From Anaerovibrio sp. (lineage in GTDB: Bacteria > Bacillota > Negativicutes > Selenomonadales > Selenomonadaceae), in the NCBI GenBank assembly GCA_016302095.1, contig JAEDOE010000062.1:1-6744 (forward strand): 6,744 nucleotides of DNA, given 5' to 3'. This document shows positions 1-6,744 of this stretch, one piece after another. The position numbers were made by a program, and so were the translations under genes. Each line of letters begins with the position of its first letter. The stretch's first letter is position 1. The notes beneath the pieces were generated by a model. That model was not told where the DNA came from, searched no databases, and worked only from the letters and a program-made list of their open reading frames with translations.

Positions 1-3
1 CAA

Positions 4-1293
4 TTACTCAGCAATGTTGTCAATGATGAACTGTGCAGTCTTGCGCTTCAGGACAGTCTCAATCAAATCCGGGGTACGGCCCTGCTGGGTAATAATCTTC
101 TTTACCTCTGCAGCAGTTGCACCGTAAGCCTTGGCCATAGCCTCAACCTCTGCATCCAGCTCCTCGGTCTCAACCTTGATGCCCTCAGCCTTTGCTACAG
201 CTTCCAGAACCAGGTCGGTCTTCACGTTGGCAGCAGCGGTGTCCCTGTAGGTCTCACGCAGCTTGTTGATGTCGGTGCCTGCATACTGGAGGTACATCTC
301 CAGCTTCATGCCCTGCTGCTCCAGGCGCATAGCCAGCTCCTGAATCATGACGTTGATGCGATGCTCAACCATAACCTCAGGAACCTCGACAGTTGCGTTC
401 TCAGTAGCCTGCTTGATAGCCTCCTCGCGCTTCTCGGACTCAGCCTTGCTCTCAGCAGTCTTCTCCAGGTTGGAGCGGATATCAGCCTTCAGCTCATCCA
501 GGGTCTGGAAGGTGCTTGCCTTCTTGGCAAACTCATCATCCAGGGCAGGCAGAACCTTTCTCTTGATGCTCTTGACAGTGCACTTGAACACTGCCGGCTT
601 GCCCTTCAGCTCCTCAGCGTGATACTCCTCAGGGAAGGTTACGTTTACATCCTTCTCCTCGCCAATCTTGGCGCCGATCAGCTGATCCTCAAAGCCAGGA
701 ATGAAGCTGTTGGAGCCGATCTGCAGAGGGTAGTCCTTGCCCTCGCCGCCGGCAAAAGCCTCGCCATCAACAAAGCCCTTGAAGTCCAAGGTGATGAAAT
801 CATCCTTTGCCACCTCGGAGCCTGCCTCAGCCTCAACCATATCAGCCTGACGATCCAGCATACGGGTCAGCTGCAGCTGAACTGCCTCGTCATCAACAGC
901 ATCCTTCTGAACCTCAACCTTCAGGCCCTTGTACTCGCCCAGCTGAACCTCAGGCTTCTTGGTAGCAGTTGCCTTGAACACCAGATCCTGGCCCAGCTCC
1001 TTGGTAACAACCTCGAACTCAGGACGGGTAACGATGTCGATTTCCTTCTCCTTCAGTGCCTCAAAGAAAGCCTTTGGTGCAGCAATCTCTACAGCCTCAT
1101 CAATGATATATTCCTTGCCTACATGGCGCTCTACAATCATCTTTGGAGCCTTGCCCTTGCGGAAGCCAGGGATGTTTACCTTGCTGGCAACCTTCTTGTA
1201 TGCAGCCTCATAAGCCTTATCCAGCTCTGCAGCCGGTACAGTGATTTCAAATTCAACCTGAGAGTTCTCCAAATCCTTTACGTTTACTTCCAT
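4..1293 (-). CDS. tig: Trigger factor, ribosome-bound chaperone and peptidyl-prolyl isomerase
   Basis: Trigger factor docks at the ribosome exit tunnel in the cytoplasm and shields nascent chains as they fold. The 429-residue length is normal for the family. The N-terminal ribosome-binding domain (about 1–115) carries the signature GFRKGKAP at residues 43–50, where the E. coli protein also has it. An FKBP-type isomerase domain follows (about 165–245), recognised by the stretch IGSNSFIPGFEDQLIGA at 192–208. The rest (about 250–429) is the helical, charged SurA-like chaperone domain. The ATG is preceded by GGAGG at 1310–1306, 12 nt upstream, which is rather long spacing but with no better start nearby. 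The TAA stop lies three bases from the window edge, so the downstream neighbour is not seen. A promoter lies in the gap upstream. All three domains are intact. Confidence 0.98.
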   Translation of the reverse strand: MEVNVKDLENSQVEFEITVPAAELDKAYEAAYKKVASKVNIPGFRKGKAPKMIVERHVGKEYIIDEAVEIAAPKAFFEALKEKEIDIVTRPEFEVVTKELGQDLVFKATATKKPEVQLGEYKGLKVEVQKDAVDDEAVQLQLTRMLDRQADMVEAEAGSEVAKDDFITLDFKGFVDGEAFAGGEGKDYPLQIGSNSFIPGFEDQLIGAKIGEEKDVNVTFPEEYHAEELKGKPAVFKCTVKSIKRKVLPALDDEFAKKASTFQTLDELKADIRSNLEKTAESKAESEKREEAIKQATENATVEVPEVMVEHRINVMIQELAMRLEQQGMKLEMYLQYAGTDINKLRETYRDTAAANVKTDLVLEAVAKAEGIKVETEELDAEVEAMAKAYGATAAEVKKIITQQGRTPDLIETVLKRKTAQFIIDNIAE

Positions 1294-1311
1294 TGTGTCT
1301 AATGACCTCCT

Positions 1312-1341
1312 GAAAAATATTTGTGCAGGGACACCGGCACA
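1312..1341 (-). other. Small hairpin plus U-run in the tig leader
   Basis: The predicted tig leader contains UGUGC (1341–1337) and GCACA (1326–1322), which pair around a 10-nt loop. They are followed almost at once by AAUAUUUUUC (1321–1312), just before the ribosome binding site. The shape resembles a weak intrinsic terminator, but the stem is only 5 bp. Another pairing, CCUG of the loop arm with CAGG next to the GGAGG, could partly mask the ribosome binding site. Function is not established and the structure may be chance. Confidence 0.2.
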
Positions 1342-1391
1342 GCTAATTCAGCGCATAGTTATCCCCATTCTTTACCATAGTACACCAAACC

Positions 1392-1420
1392 ATAATACCA
1401 CAAATTTTTATTCTACACAA
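1392..1420 (-). promoter_or_regulatory. Candidate sigma-A promoter for tig
   Basis: In the 157-nt gap between folC and tig, read on the minus strand, TTGTGT (1420–1415) is followed after 17 nt by TATTAT (1397–1392). The -10 matches the consensus at five of six positions and the -35 at three of six, with an AT-rich spacer. Transcription would start near 1385, giving a leader of about 90 nt. The spacing is ideal, but the -35 is weak. An alternative pair, TTGTGG with TACTAT slightly downstream, has 15-nt spacing and is less likely. Confidence 0.55.
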
Positions 1421-1450
1421 GGTTTTTGCTAAACTTCCGGGCTGATAAAA

Positions 1451-2878
1451 TTACCCTTTCACCAGCAAATCCCTGAGTGCACCAATAAGATACAGGGAAC
1501 CTGCACAAATCAAAATCGTGTTGCGCGGCTCCCCCGTTGCCTGTGCCAGCTGATGCCCCCGCTGCAGGGCGGCAGCTGCATCAGCCACAGCCTCCCTGCA
1601 CTCAGACTTCACATAAGGGAGCAGCTCGGCAGGCTCCGCCGCCCGTTCCGAGTCAGGGGTAGTCAGCACCACCTTGTCCTCAGGACGAAGCAGCATATCC
1701 AGCATCTGCTGATAATCCTTGTCCTTCAATATCCCCAGCACAAAGACGCGCTGCTCCGCCGGGAAATAATAATCCAGGCTGGCACGCAGGGTAGCAATCC
1801 CGGCAGGGTTGTGGGCGCCGTCAATCAGCACCTTATAATCATAGCCCTTAATCAGCTCAAAACGGCCCGGCCATACCACTCGCTTCATGCCCTGCTTGAT
1901 GGCCTTCTTGGTAAACCGCAAATCATCCGTTGCCAGCACCATCATCACTGCCGCAGCCAATGCGCTGTTCTGCACCTGATGCAGCCCCAGCAGGGACAGC
2001 TTGTAATCCATGCTGCCAAAGACGGCGTTTTTGCCGGTAAAAGCCACCAGCTGCTCACTGTCATCACACTCGCTGCAATCCATGTGCAGCTTGGACAGGG
2101 CTTCCATCTGCATATCCGTCAGTGCCCTGTCCTGAGTGCCATAACCTGTTACCCCTAGATTAGGGGGGATGGACAGCTGTCCCAGAGGCTTCATGGCAGC
2201 TGCCGAGAAATCCTCTCCCAGCACATAGCAGGCACAGCCCTTTGCCACGGCTTCCGCCCTGATAATCTCCAGAGCCTTCCCCTCTGCGCCTGTTACCACC
2301 GGCACTCCCGGCTTGATAATGCCTGCCTTGTGATGGGCAATCCCCTCCAGGGTGCCGCCGCATTTATCTGCATGCTCAAAGGTTACGTTGGTAATCACGG
2401 AAACCTCCGGCAGGATTACGTTGGTGGAGTCCAGCAGGCCTCCCAGCCCCACCTCAATAACGGCATATTCCACCTTTTCCTTTTGGAACAGCAGAAAAGC
2501 TGCCGCCGTAATCACCTCAAACTGGGTAGGATGCTCGTCACCCTCCCCTGCCATAAACTCGCAGATATCACGCACCACGCTCAAAGCATCCGCAAACTGC
2601 GCCTCGGACACCTGCCTGCCGTCAATCACCATCCGCTCCGTATAGGAGGAAAGATGAGGCGAGATGTACATGCCCGTCCTGATGCCTGCCGACCTCAGTC
2701 CTGATGCCAGCATGGCAGTCACGGAGCCCTTGCCATTGGTGCCGGTTACATGGATGGTCCTGTATGCCTTCTGAGGCTCCCCCAGAAGGTACAGCAGCTT
2801 TTCAATCCTCGCCAAACCGAAATTCATGCCAAAGACATTCAGCTCATCCAGATAAGCCAGGCTTTCCTCATAATTCAT
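1451..2878 (-). CDS. folC: Folylpolyglutamate synthase / dihydrofolate synthase (FolC), Mur ligase family
   Basis: FolC uses ATP to add glutamate to folates (and, in bifunctional members, to dihydropteroate), which retains folate coenzymes in the cytoplasm. Visible motifs are the P-loop TGTNGKGS at 45–52, ISPHLSSYTERM at 72–83, EVGLGGLLDSTNV at 142–154, an Asn/His segment around H169, HKAGIIKPG at 183–191 with the lysine usually carbamylated in this family (K184), and the C-terminal DGAHNPAG at 353–360, GILKDKD at 382–388 and GSLYLIG at 460–466. At 475 residues it is about 45 longer than the B. subtilis enzyme. The extra length lies around 225–285, between the N-terminal ATP domain and the LLGLHQVQN linker motif, and includes CSEC (268–271). 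The ATG has GGAGG 9 nt upstream and lies 30 nt after the valS stop, so it should share the valS transcript and T-box control. Sequence alone does not decide whether it also has dihydrofolate synthase activity. Confidence 0.95.
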   Translation of the reverse strand: MNYEESLAYLDELNVFGMNFGLARIEKLLYLLGEPQKAYRTIHVTGTNGKGSVTAMLASGLRSAGIRTGMYISPHLSSYTERMVIDGRQVSEAQFADALSVVRDICEFMAGEGDEHPTQFEVITAAAFLLFQKEKVEYAVIEVGLGGLLDSTNVILPEVSVITNVTFEHADKCGGTLEGIAHHKAGIIKPGVPVVTGAEGKALEIIRAEAVAKGCACYVLGEDFSAAAMKPLGQLSIPPNLGVTGYGTQDRALTDMQMEALSKLHMDCSECDDSEQLVAFTGKNAVFGSMDYKLSLLGLHQVQNSALAAAVMMVLATDDLRFTKKAIKQGMKRVVWPGRFELIKGYDYKVLIDGAHNPAGIATLRASLDYYFPAEQRVFVLGILKDKDYQQMLDMLLRPEDKVVLTTPDSERAAEPAELLPYVKSECREAVADAAAALQRGHQLAQATGEPRNTILICAGSLYLIGALRDLLVKG

Positions 2879-2908
2879 AACCTTTCACCTCCAAAGCGCA
2901 GGTTCCCA

Positions 2909-5596
2909 TCAGATATTCTGCAAATAAGCCAGGCGTTCCTTCACCGCATTCTGCTTCTCCTGATAGCCCTTCAGCTTCTCCTGCTCACCGGCTACCACCT
3001 CGGCAGGTGCCTTGGCCAAAAAGCCCTGATTGCCCAGCTTCTTCTCCAGGCGGCTGATTTCCTTGTCCAGGGTTGCCAGCTCCTTGTTCAGGCGGGCAGT
3101 CTCCTTCTCCACATCAATCAGGCCCTTCAGCGGCAGGTAAATCTCCACGCCGTTTACTACGCCTGTCATGGCATTTTCCGGCTTCTCAGCACCTGCTGCC
3201 AGCATGGTAACAGGCTCGGCAGCAGCCAGCACCGTCAGATAGCCCTCGTTGGCAGCAAATACCTCCCTGAGCTTTTCATCAGTAAAGTTCAGGATGACCT
3301 CACTCTTTTTGCCAGGAGCTGCATTGACCTCAAGGCGCAGGGCGCGGATGGTCTTGATGGACTCCATGATAGCAGTCATGGCTGCCTCATCATCGTCATT
3401 TACCAGCTTGGCAAGGCCTGCCTCGTCATTGCCAGGCCACTCAGCTACCATGATGCTGATGCCATCATGCGGAATATGCTGCCAGATTTCCTCGGTAATA
3501 AACGGCATGAACGGATGCAAAAGGCGCAGGGTGCGCTCCAGCACATAGCCAAGGACATACTGGGCAGTCTGGCGAGGACGGATATTTTCCTTGTCGTAGA
3601 GACGTGCCTTTGCCAGCTCAATGTACCAGTCGCAGAACTCGTTCCAGATAAACTCATAAATCAGGCGTCCTGCCTCGCCCAGCTCAAACTTCTCCAGGTT
3701 TGCCGTAACCCCCTGGGCGGTCTTGGCAAAGCGGGACAAAATCCACTTGTCAGCCAGGGTGTAGTCTGCCTCCTCCGGCACAAAGCCCTTGTCAAAGCCC
3801 TCAAGGTTCATCAGCATGAAACGGGAAGCGTTCCACAGCTTGTTGGCAAAATTTCTGGTGGCAACCACCCTATCATTGATAAAGCGCATATCGTTGCCCG
3901 GTGTATTGCCGGTAATCAGCATAAAGCGCAGGGTATCCGCGCCGTACTGGTCGATAACCTCAACAGGGTCAATGCCGTTGCCCAGGGACTTGGACATCTT
4001 CCTGCCCTGCTCATCCCGCACCAGCCCGTGGATATAGACAGTCTTGAACGGAATATCCTTGCCGAATTCCAGCCCCATCATGACCATGCGCGCCACCCAG
4101 AAGAAAATAATATCGTAGCCTGTTACAAGAGTGCTGGTAGGGTAGAACTGCTTCAGCTCAGGTGTCTCATCCGGCCAGCCCATGGTTTCAAAAGGCCACA
4201 GTCCGGAGCTGAACCAGGTATCCAGCACATCCTCATCCTGACGGAGATGCCTGCCGCCGCACTTCGGGCAGACATCCACATCGGTACGGGAAACGATGGT
4301 CTCGCCGCAGTCATCGCAGTACCAGGCCGGGATGCGGTGTCCCCACCACAGCTGACGGGAAATGCACCAGTCGCGGATATTGTCCAGCCAGTTGCAGTAA
4401 ATCTTGGTGAAACGCTCCGGCACGAACTTGATATCCCCGTTCTTTACCGCCTCGGCAGCAGGCTTTGCCAAGGATTCCATCTTTACAAACCACTGGGTGG
4501 AAATCATCGGCTCAATGGTGGAGTGACAGCGTGAGCAGTGGCCTACGGCATGTTCATGATCCTCAATAGATACCAGGGCACCGATTTCCTGCAGCTCCTT
4601 CACCAGGGCCTTGCGGCACTCGTAGCGGTCCATGCCCTCGTACTTGCCTGCCCCCTCGGTCATCTTGCCGGTATTGGAAATTACCTTGATCTGCTCAAGA
4701 TTGTGCCTCAGTCCCATTTCATAGTCATTCGGGTCATGGGCAGGGGTAACCTTTACCGCACCAGTACCAAAGGCGGAGTCAACATACTCATCAGCAAACA
4801 GCGGAATTTCCCGGTTTACTACTGGCAAAATCAAGGTCTTGCCCACCAGCTCCGTATAACGCTCGTCAGCAGGATTTACCGCCACGCCGGTATCACCGAA
4901 CATGGTCTCAGGACGGGTGGTGGCAACCTCCACATACCTGTCCTCACCCTTTACCTGATAGCGGATATGCCACAGATGGCCTGCCTCGGTCTCATGCTCC
5001 ACCTCGATGTCGGAAATGGCGGTGTTGCAGTCAGGGCACCAGTTGGTAATGCGTGTCCCCTGATAGATAAGCCCCTTCTCATACAGGCTGACAAAAACCT
5101 CCCGGACAGCCCGGGAGCAGCCCTCGTCCATGGTAAAACGCTCCCTGTCCCAATCCAAAGAGGAACCCAGGGAACGCAGCTGGCTCATGATGCGGCTGCC
5201 GAACTTTTCCTTCCACTGCCACACACGCTCCAGGAACTTCTCCCGGCCCAGCTCATAGCGGTTGGTGCCTTCCTCCCGGAGAGCCCCCTCCACCTTGGCC
5301 TGGGTAGCGATACCGGCATGGTCGCAGCCCGGCATCCACAGGGTATTGTAGCCCTGCATGCGGCGCCAGCGAATCAGGATGTCCTGCAAGGTATTGTCCA
5401 GGGCATGCCCCATGTGCAGCTGGCCGGTTACATTTGGTGGCGGAATCACGATGCTATAAGGCTGCTTTTCCTCATCCACTACAGCATGAAACAGCTTGTT
5501 TTCCTCCCAGAAGCCATACCACTTCTTCTCAAAGCTTTTCGGGTCATAAACCTTGGGAATATTGTTTTCTTCCATATTTTCCTTTTCCATGTCCAT
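2909..5596 (-). CDS. valS: Valyl-tRNA synthetase (class Ia)
   Basis: ValRS activates valine with ATP, loads it onto tRNA-Val and edits mischarged threonine. The 895-residue protein is complete. The Rossmann catalytic core holds [13 protein letters not shown] at 52–64 (the HIGH motif) and [10 protein letters not shown] at 531–540 (KMSKS). The CP1 editing domain lies between, with [11 protein letters not shown] at 226–236 and AHDPND at 286–291. Four CxxC pairs are present (187/190, 354/357, 427/430, 443/446). They look like two zinc knuckles, as known in related class Ia synthetases. [10 protein letters not shown] is at 459–468. The helical anticodon-binding domain spans about 610–760. A C-terminal coiled-coil arm (about 828–892) has the heptad-like charged Leu pattern typical of ValRS. 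The ATG is chosen because GAAGGAG ends 11 nt upstream; a second ATG is two codons in. It is the first gene after the T-box leader and is followed by folC. Confidence 0.99.
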   Translation of the reverse strand: MDMEKENMEENNIPKVYDPKSFEKKWYGFWEENKLFHAVVDEEKQPYSIVIPPPNVTGQLHMGHALDNTLQDILIRWRRMQGYNTLWMPGCDHAGIATQAKVEGALREEGTNRYELGREKFLERVWQWKEKFGSRIMSQLRSLGSSLDWDRERFTMDEGCSRAVREVFVSLYEKGLIYQGTRITNWCPDCNTAISDIEVEHETEAGHLWHIRYQVKGEDRYVEVATTRPETMFGDTGVAVNPADERYTELVGKTLILPVVNREIPLFADEYVDSAFGTGAVKVTPAHDPNDYEMGLRHNLEQIKVISNTGKMTEGAGKYEGMDRYECRKALVKELQEIGALVSIEDHEHAVGHCSRCHSTIEPMISTQWFVKMESLAKPAAEAVKNGDIKFVPERFTKIYCNWLDNIRDWCISRQLWWGHRIPAWYCDDCGETIVSRTDVDVCPKCGGRHLRQDEDVLDTWFSSGLWPFETMGWPDETPELKQFYPTSTLVTGYDIIFFWVARMVMMGLEFGKDIPFKTVYIHGLVRDEQGRKMSKSLGNGIDPVEVIDQYGADTLRFMLITGNTPGNDMRFINDRVVATRNFANKLWNASRFMLMNLEGFDKGFVPEEADYTLADKWILSRFAKTAQGVTANLEKFELGEAGRLIYEFIWNEFCDWYIELAKARLYDKENIRPRQTAQYVLGYVLERTLRLLHPFMPFITEEIWQHIPHDGISIMVAEWPGNDEAGLAKLVNDDDEAAMTAIMESIKTIRALRLEVNAAPGKKSEVILNFTDEKLREVFAANEGYLTVLAAAEPVTMLAAGAEKPENAMTGVVNGVEIYLPLKGLIDVEKETARLNKELATLDKEISRLEKKLGNQGFLAKAPAEVVAGEQEKLKGYQEKQNAVKERLAYLQNI

Positions 5597-5618
5597 ACTC
5601 TCTCAAACTCCTTCACAT

Positions 5619-5665
5619 AAAACAAAAAGTCCCTTTCGCCCTCACTGACAAGGACGAAAGAGACT
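5619..5665 (-). terminator. Regulated intrinsic terminator of the valS T-box
   Basis: AGUCUCUUUCGUCC (5665–5652) pairs with GGGCGAAAGGGACU (5641–5628) in a continuous 14-bp stem with a few G-U pairs, closing a 10-nt loop. The stem is followed by the U-rich run UUUUGUUUU. The 5' arm overlaps the antiterminator, as expected for T-box attenuation. It lies about 25 nt before the valS ribosome binding and start region. Confidence 0.95.
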
Positions 5666-5915
5666 ATCTTCCGCGGTACCACCTAAATTTGCACGGCTCA
5701 TAAAAGCCGCCCACGCTCACTGGCTTAACGCCGCCCGGCGTCCGGACCTACCAGATAAATCAGTAACTTATGACAAATAACTTAACAACTTACCCTTCAG
5801 ACCGGCTGCTCCAAAGCTACCTTCCCCGCCCCGCCAGTGGAAGCTTTCACCCTCACGCTTCCCTCTCTGAGCTGCCCGGCAGCAGGTACTCCTCTTTTTC
5901 ATCGCATTTTTGCAT
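5624..5915 (-). promoter_or_regulatory. T-box riboswitch, valine-specific, controlling valS–folC
   Basis: The leader RNA senses uncharged tRNA-Val and decides between termination and read-through. Stem I begins near GAUGAAAAAGAGGAGUACC. CUGCU (5885–5881) pairs with AGCAG (5810–5806). The distal part has the CAGAGAG motif and a GGAAGC/GCUUCC hairpin (5862–5857 with 5844–5839) around a loop containing GGUGAAA. The specifier is GUC at 5802–5800, followed by the usual UGAA; GUC is a valine codon. The T-box motif AGGUGGUACCGCGG is at 5684–5671. Its UGGU (5681–5678) would pair with the ACCA end of tRNA-Val. The antiterminator can form as GCGGAAGA (5674–5667) with UCUUUCGU (5661–5654), plus AGG (5684–5682) with CCU (5653–5651), flanking the 7-nt bulge UGGUACC. 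Its 3' side is also the 5' arm of the terminator, so the two structures exclude each other. The 5' boundary is approximate. Confidence 0.96.
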
Positions 5916-5926
5916 ATTTATTTCAT

Positions 5927-5954
5927 ATATTAACTGACACACAAACCTGTGCAA
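5927..5954 (-). promoter_or_regulatory. Weak candidate promoter for the T-box–valS–folC transcript
   Basis: Between the tRNA 3' end and the T-box, read on the minus strand, TTGCAC (5954–5949) is followed after 16 nt by TAATAT (5932–5927). The start would fall near 5920, just ahead of the T-box stem I. The two boxes match the consensus at only three and four positions. The upstream tRNA promoter is much stronger and could also feed this operon. Confidence 0.35.
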
Positions 5955-5964
5955 GCATCATATA

Positions 5965-6049
5965 TGGTGCGGACGAGAGGGGTCGAACCTCCACGCCTTG
6001 CGGCACTGGATCCTAAGTCCAGCGCGTCTGCCAGTTCCGCCACGCCCGC
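5965..6049 (-). tRNA. tRNA-Leu, anticodon UAG, CCA encoded
   Basis: This 85-nt class II tRNA has acceptor arms GCGGGCG (6049–6043) and CGUCCGC (5975–5969), with one G-U pair, followed by discriminator A and an encoded CCA (5967–5965). The anticodon stem CUGGA/UCCAG encloses loop CUUAGGA, so the anticodon is UAG (6015–6013) with G at position 37. It reads CUA and, by wobble, other CUN leucine codons. A long variable arm, expected for tRNA-Leu, lies before the T arm GGAGG-UUCGACC-CCUCU. The gene sits alone between ldh and the valS T-box. It is a leucine tRNA, so it is not the ligand of the adjacent valine T-box. Confidence 0.97.
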
Positions 6050-6063
6050 ACATCAGCCTTAAT

Positions 6064-6092
6064 AGGATAGCACAAATTTACTGTGATGTCAA
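6064..6092 (-). promoter_or_regulatory. Promoter of the tRNA-Leu gene
   Basis: On the minus strand a perfect -35 box TTGACA (6092–6087) is followed by a 17-nt spacer and the -10 box TATCCT (6069–6064, four of six consensus bases). Transcription would start about 8 nt before the mature tRNA 5' end at 6049, a typical distance for a stable RNA gene. The spacer is AT-rich. This is the strongest promoter-like sequence in the window. Confidence 0.8.
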
Positions 6093-6107
6093 ACCTCGGT
6101 ATTATTT

Positions 6108-6141
6108 TACATGCTCAGTTCCGGGCAGCAACCGGCATGCA
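6108..6141 (-). terminator. Possible terminator hairpin after ldh
   Basis: Eight bases past the ldh stop, UGCAUGCCGGUU (6141–6130) pairs with AACUG and GCAUGUA (6120–6116 and 6114–6108), with one bulged A and a 9-nt loop, giving about 12 bp including G-U pairs. The position suits an ldh terminator. However, the downstream sequence is AAAUAAUA rather than a U-run, so it may be a weak, factor-assisted or 3'-stabilising structure. Confidence 0.4.
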
Positions 6142-6148
6142 CTGCAGC

Positions 6149-6744
6149 TTACAAATCCAGCCCGGCAGCAATCTCCTTCAGCATCCTGGCAGACTCCTGC
6201 AGCTTGGCAGTTTCCTTCTCATCCAGGGAAATCGGTATCAAAGTCTCGATGCCGTTGGCACCCACGATGCCAGGCATGCTCAGGGAAATATCATCAATGC
6301 CGTAGCTGCCGTGCATCATGGAAGATACCGGCAGGATGGACTTCTCATCACGGACAATGCACTCGCAAATCCGCTTTACTGCCATGGCTACGCCATAGTA
6401 GGTTGCATGCTTCTTGGAGATGATCTCATAGGCGCTGTTCTTTACCTTCTCAGCAATTGCCTCCATGGCCTTCTCATGGTTGAAATGCCCCCGCATCTCG
6501 CAGAAGGTATTCAGAGGCACGCCGGATACGTTGGCACTGCTCCAGGCCGCAATCTCGCTGTCACCGTGCTCACCAATAATAAAGGAATGAACATTGCGGC
6601 TGTCAACCTCCAGATGCTCGCTGAGAGCATACTTCAGCCTTGCCGTATCCAGCACAGTACCGGAGCCGATAACCCTGTTCTCAGGCAGGCCGCTGAGCTT
6701 TACTGCCACATAGGTCAGGATATCCACCGGATTTGCCACAATCA
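6149..6744 (-). CDS. ldh: L-lactate dehydrogenase, C-terminal part (truncated by window edge)
   Basis: L-LDH reduces pyruvate to L-lactate with NADH, a cytoplasmic fermentative step that regenerates NAD+. Only about the last 198 residues are in the window. The reading frame runs off the edge as ...I-V-ANPVDILTY, the conserved segment after the coenzyme-binding fold, so the real start lies outside. Visible landmarks are SGTVLDTARLK, whose Arg binds the substrate carboxylate, IIGEHGDSE with the catalytic His, and the ATYYGVAMA helix segment that favours LDH over malate dehydrogenase. The C-terminal helix ends LKEIAAGLDL before TAA. The residue two after the substrate Arg is Lys where the fructose-bisphosphate-activated Geobacillus enzyme has Arg173; the His of NVH (His188 there) is kept. 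A possible terminator hairpin follows the stop. Confidence 0.95.
   Translation of the reverse strand, partial: IVANPVDILTYVAVKLSGLPENRVIGSGTVLDTARLKYALSEHLEVDSRNVHSFIIGEHGDSEIAAWSSANVSGVPLNTFCEMRGHFNHEKAMEAIAEKVKNSAYEIISKKHATYYGVAMAVKRICECIVRDEKSILPVSSMMHGSYGIDDISLSMPGIVGANGIETLIPISLDEKETAKLQESARMLKEIAAGLDL

Noticed and set aside
361..1302. 313-codon plus-strand open frame opposite tig
   Set aside because: It is the codon-aligned antisense shadow of trigger factor, rich in Leu and without domain features.
2750..5620. Two long plus-strand open frames (594 and 360 codons) opposite valS and the folC start
   Set aside because: They lie exactly codon-on-codon antisense to valS/folC and are open only because those genes avoid UUA, CUA and UCA. 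Their translations show no recognisable domain, while the minus strand encodes full-length valS with all catalytic motifs.
5434..5703. Small frames on both strands across the T-box leader
   Set aside because: The region is fully explained by the riboswitch and the start of valS. The frames have no convincing ribosome binding site and would disrupt T-box logic.
5998..6423. 141-codon plus-strand frame across the tRNA and ldh end
   Set aside because: It runs antisense through a tRNA gene and the LDH C-terminus and has no recognisable protein features.
6737..6739. GTG as a possible start codon for ldh
   Set aside because: It encodes the Val of the conserved I-V-ANPVDILTY segment deep inside LDH. 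The frame stays open to the window edge, and the coenzyme-binding half must lie outside.
1..6744. Search for CRISPR arrays, insertion sequences, phage or defence genes
   Set aside because: No spaced direct repeats, terminal inverted repeats, transposase or integrase motifs were seen. The window is compact housekeeping sequence with no gene-free stretch over 300 bases except the T-box/tRNA region, which is annotated.

Overview
This is a housekeeping stretch of a bacterial chromosome. All recognisable genes lie on the minus strand, so transcription runs from high to low coordinates. The protein style, the valS–folC gene pair, the Gram-positive-type T-box leader and strong GGAGG ribosome binding sites all point to a Firmicutes (Bacillota) genome. 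Protein flavour and moderate-to-high GC suggest the Negativicutes (Selenomonas-like) as a best guess. That lineage call is an impression and no phylogeny was run.

Layout in order of transcription: (1) the 3' part of an L-lactate dehydrogenase gene, cut by the window edge (6744–6149); (2) a short gap with a possible hairpin terminator and a clear TTGACA-17-TATCCT promoter; (3) tRNA-Leu(UAG) with an encoded CCA end (6049–5965); (4) a leader of about 320 nt carrying a complete valine-type T-box riboswitch (specifier GUC, UGGU acceptor-binding bulge, mutually exclusive antiterminator and terminator); (5) valS, valyl-tRNA synthetase (5596–2909); (6) folC, folylpolyglutamate/dihydrofolate synthase, 30 nt downstream (2878–1451); (7) a 157-nt gap with a promoter and a long tig leader; (8) tig, trigger factor (1293–4), ending three bases before the window edge.

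The T-box should shut off valS and folC together when tRNA-Val is charged, and allow read-through when uncharged tRNA-Val accumulates. tig appears to have its own promoter. No terminator is visible after folC, so some read-through into tig is possible. ldh and the tRNA gene look like separate transcription units.

No mobile element, CRISPR array, phage gene or novel multi-gene system was found. The points most worth a second look are an unusual Cys-containing insertion in FolC, the lack of a terminator between tRNA-Leu and the valS T-box, a substitution at the expected fructose-1,6-bisphosphate site of LDH, and near-complete avoidance of UUA, CUA and UCA codons in valS and tig.
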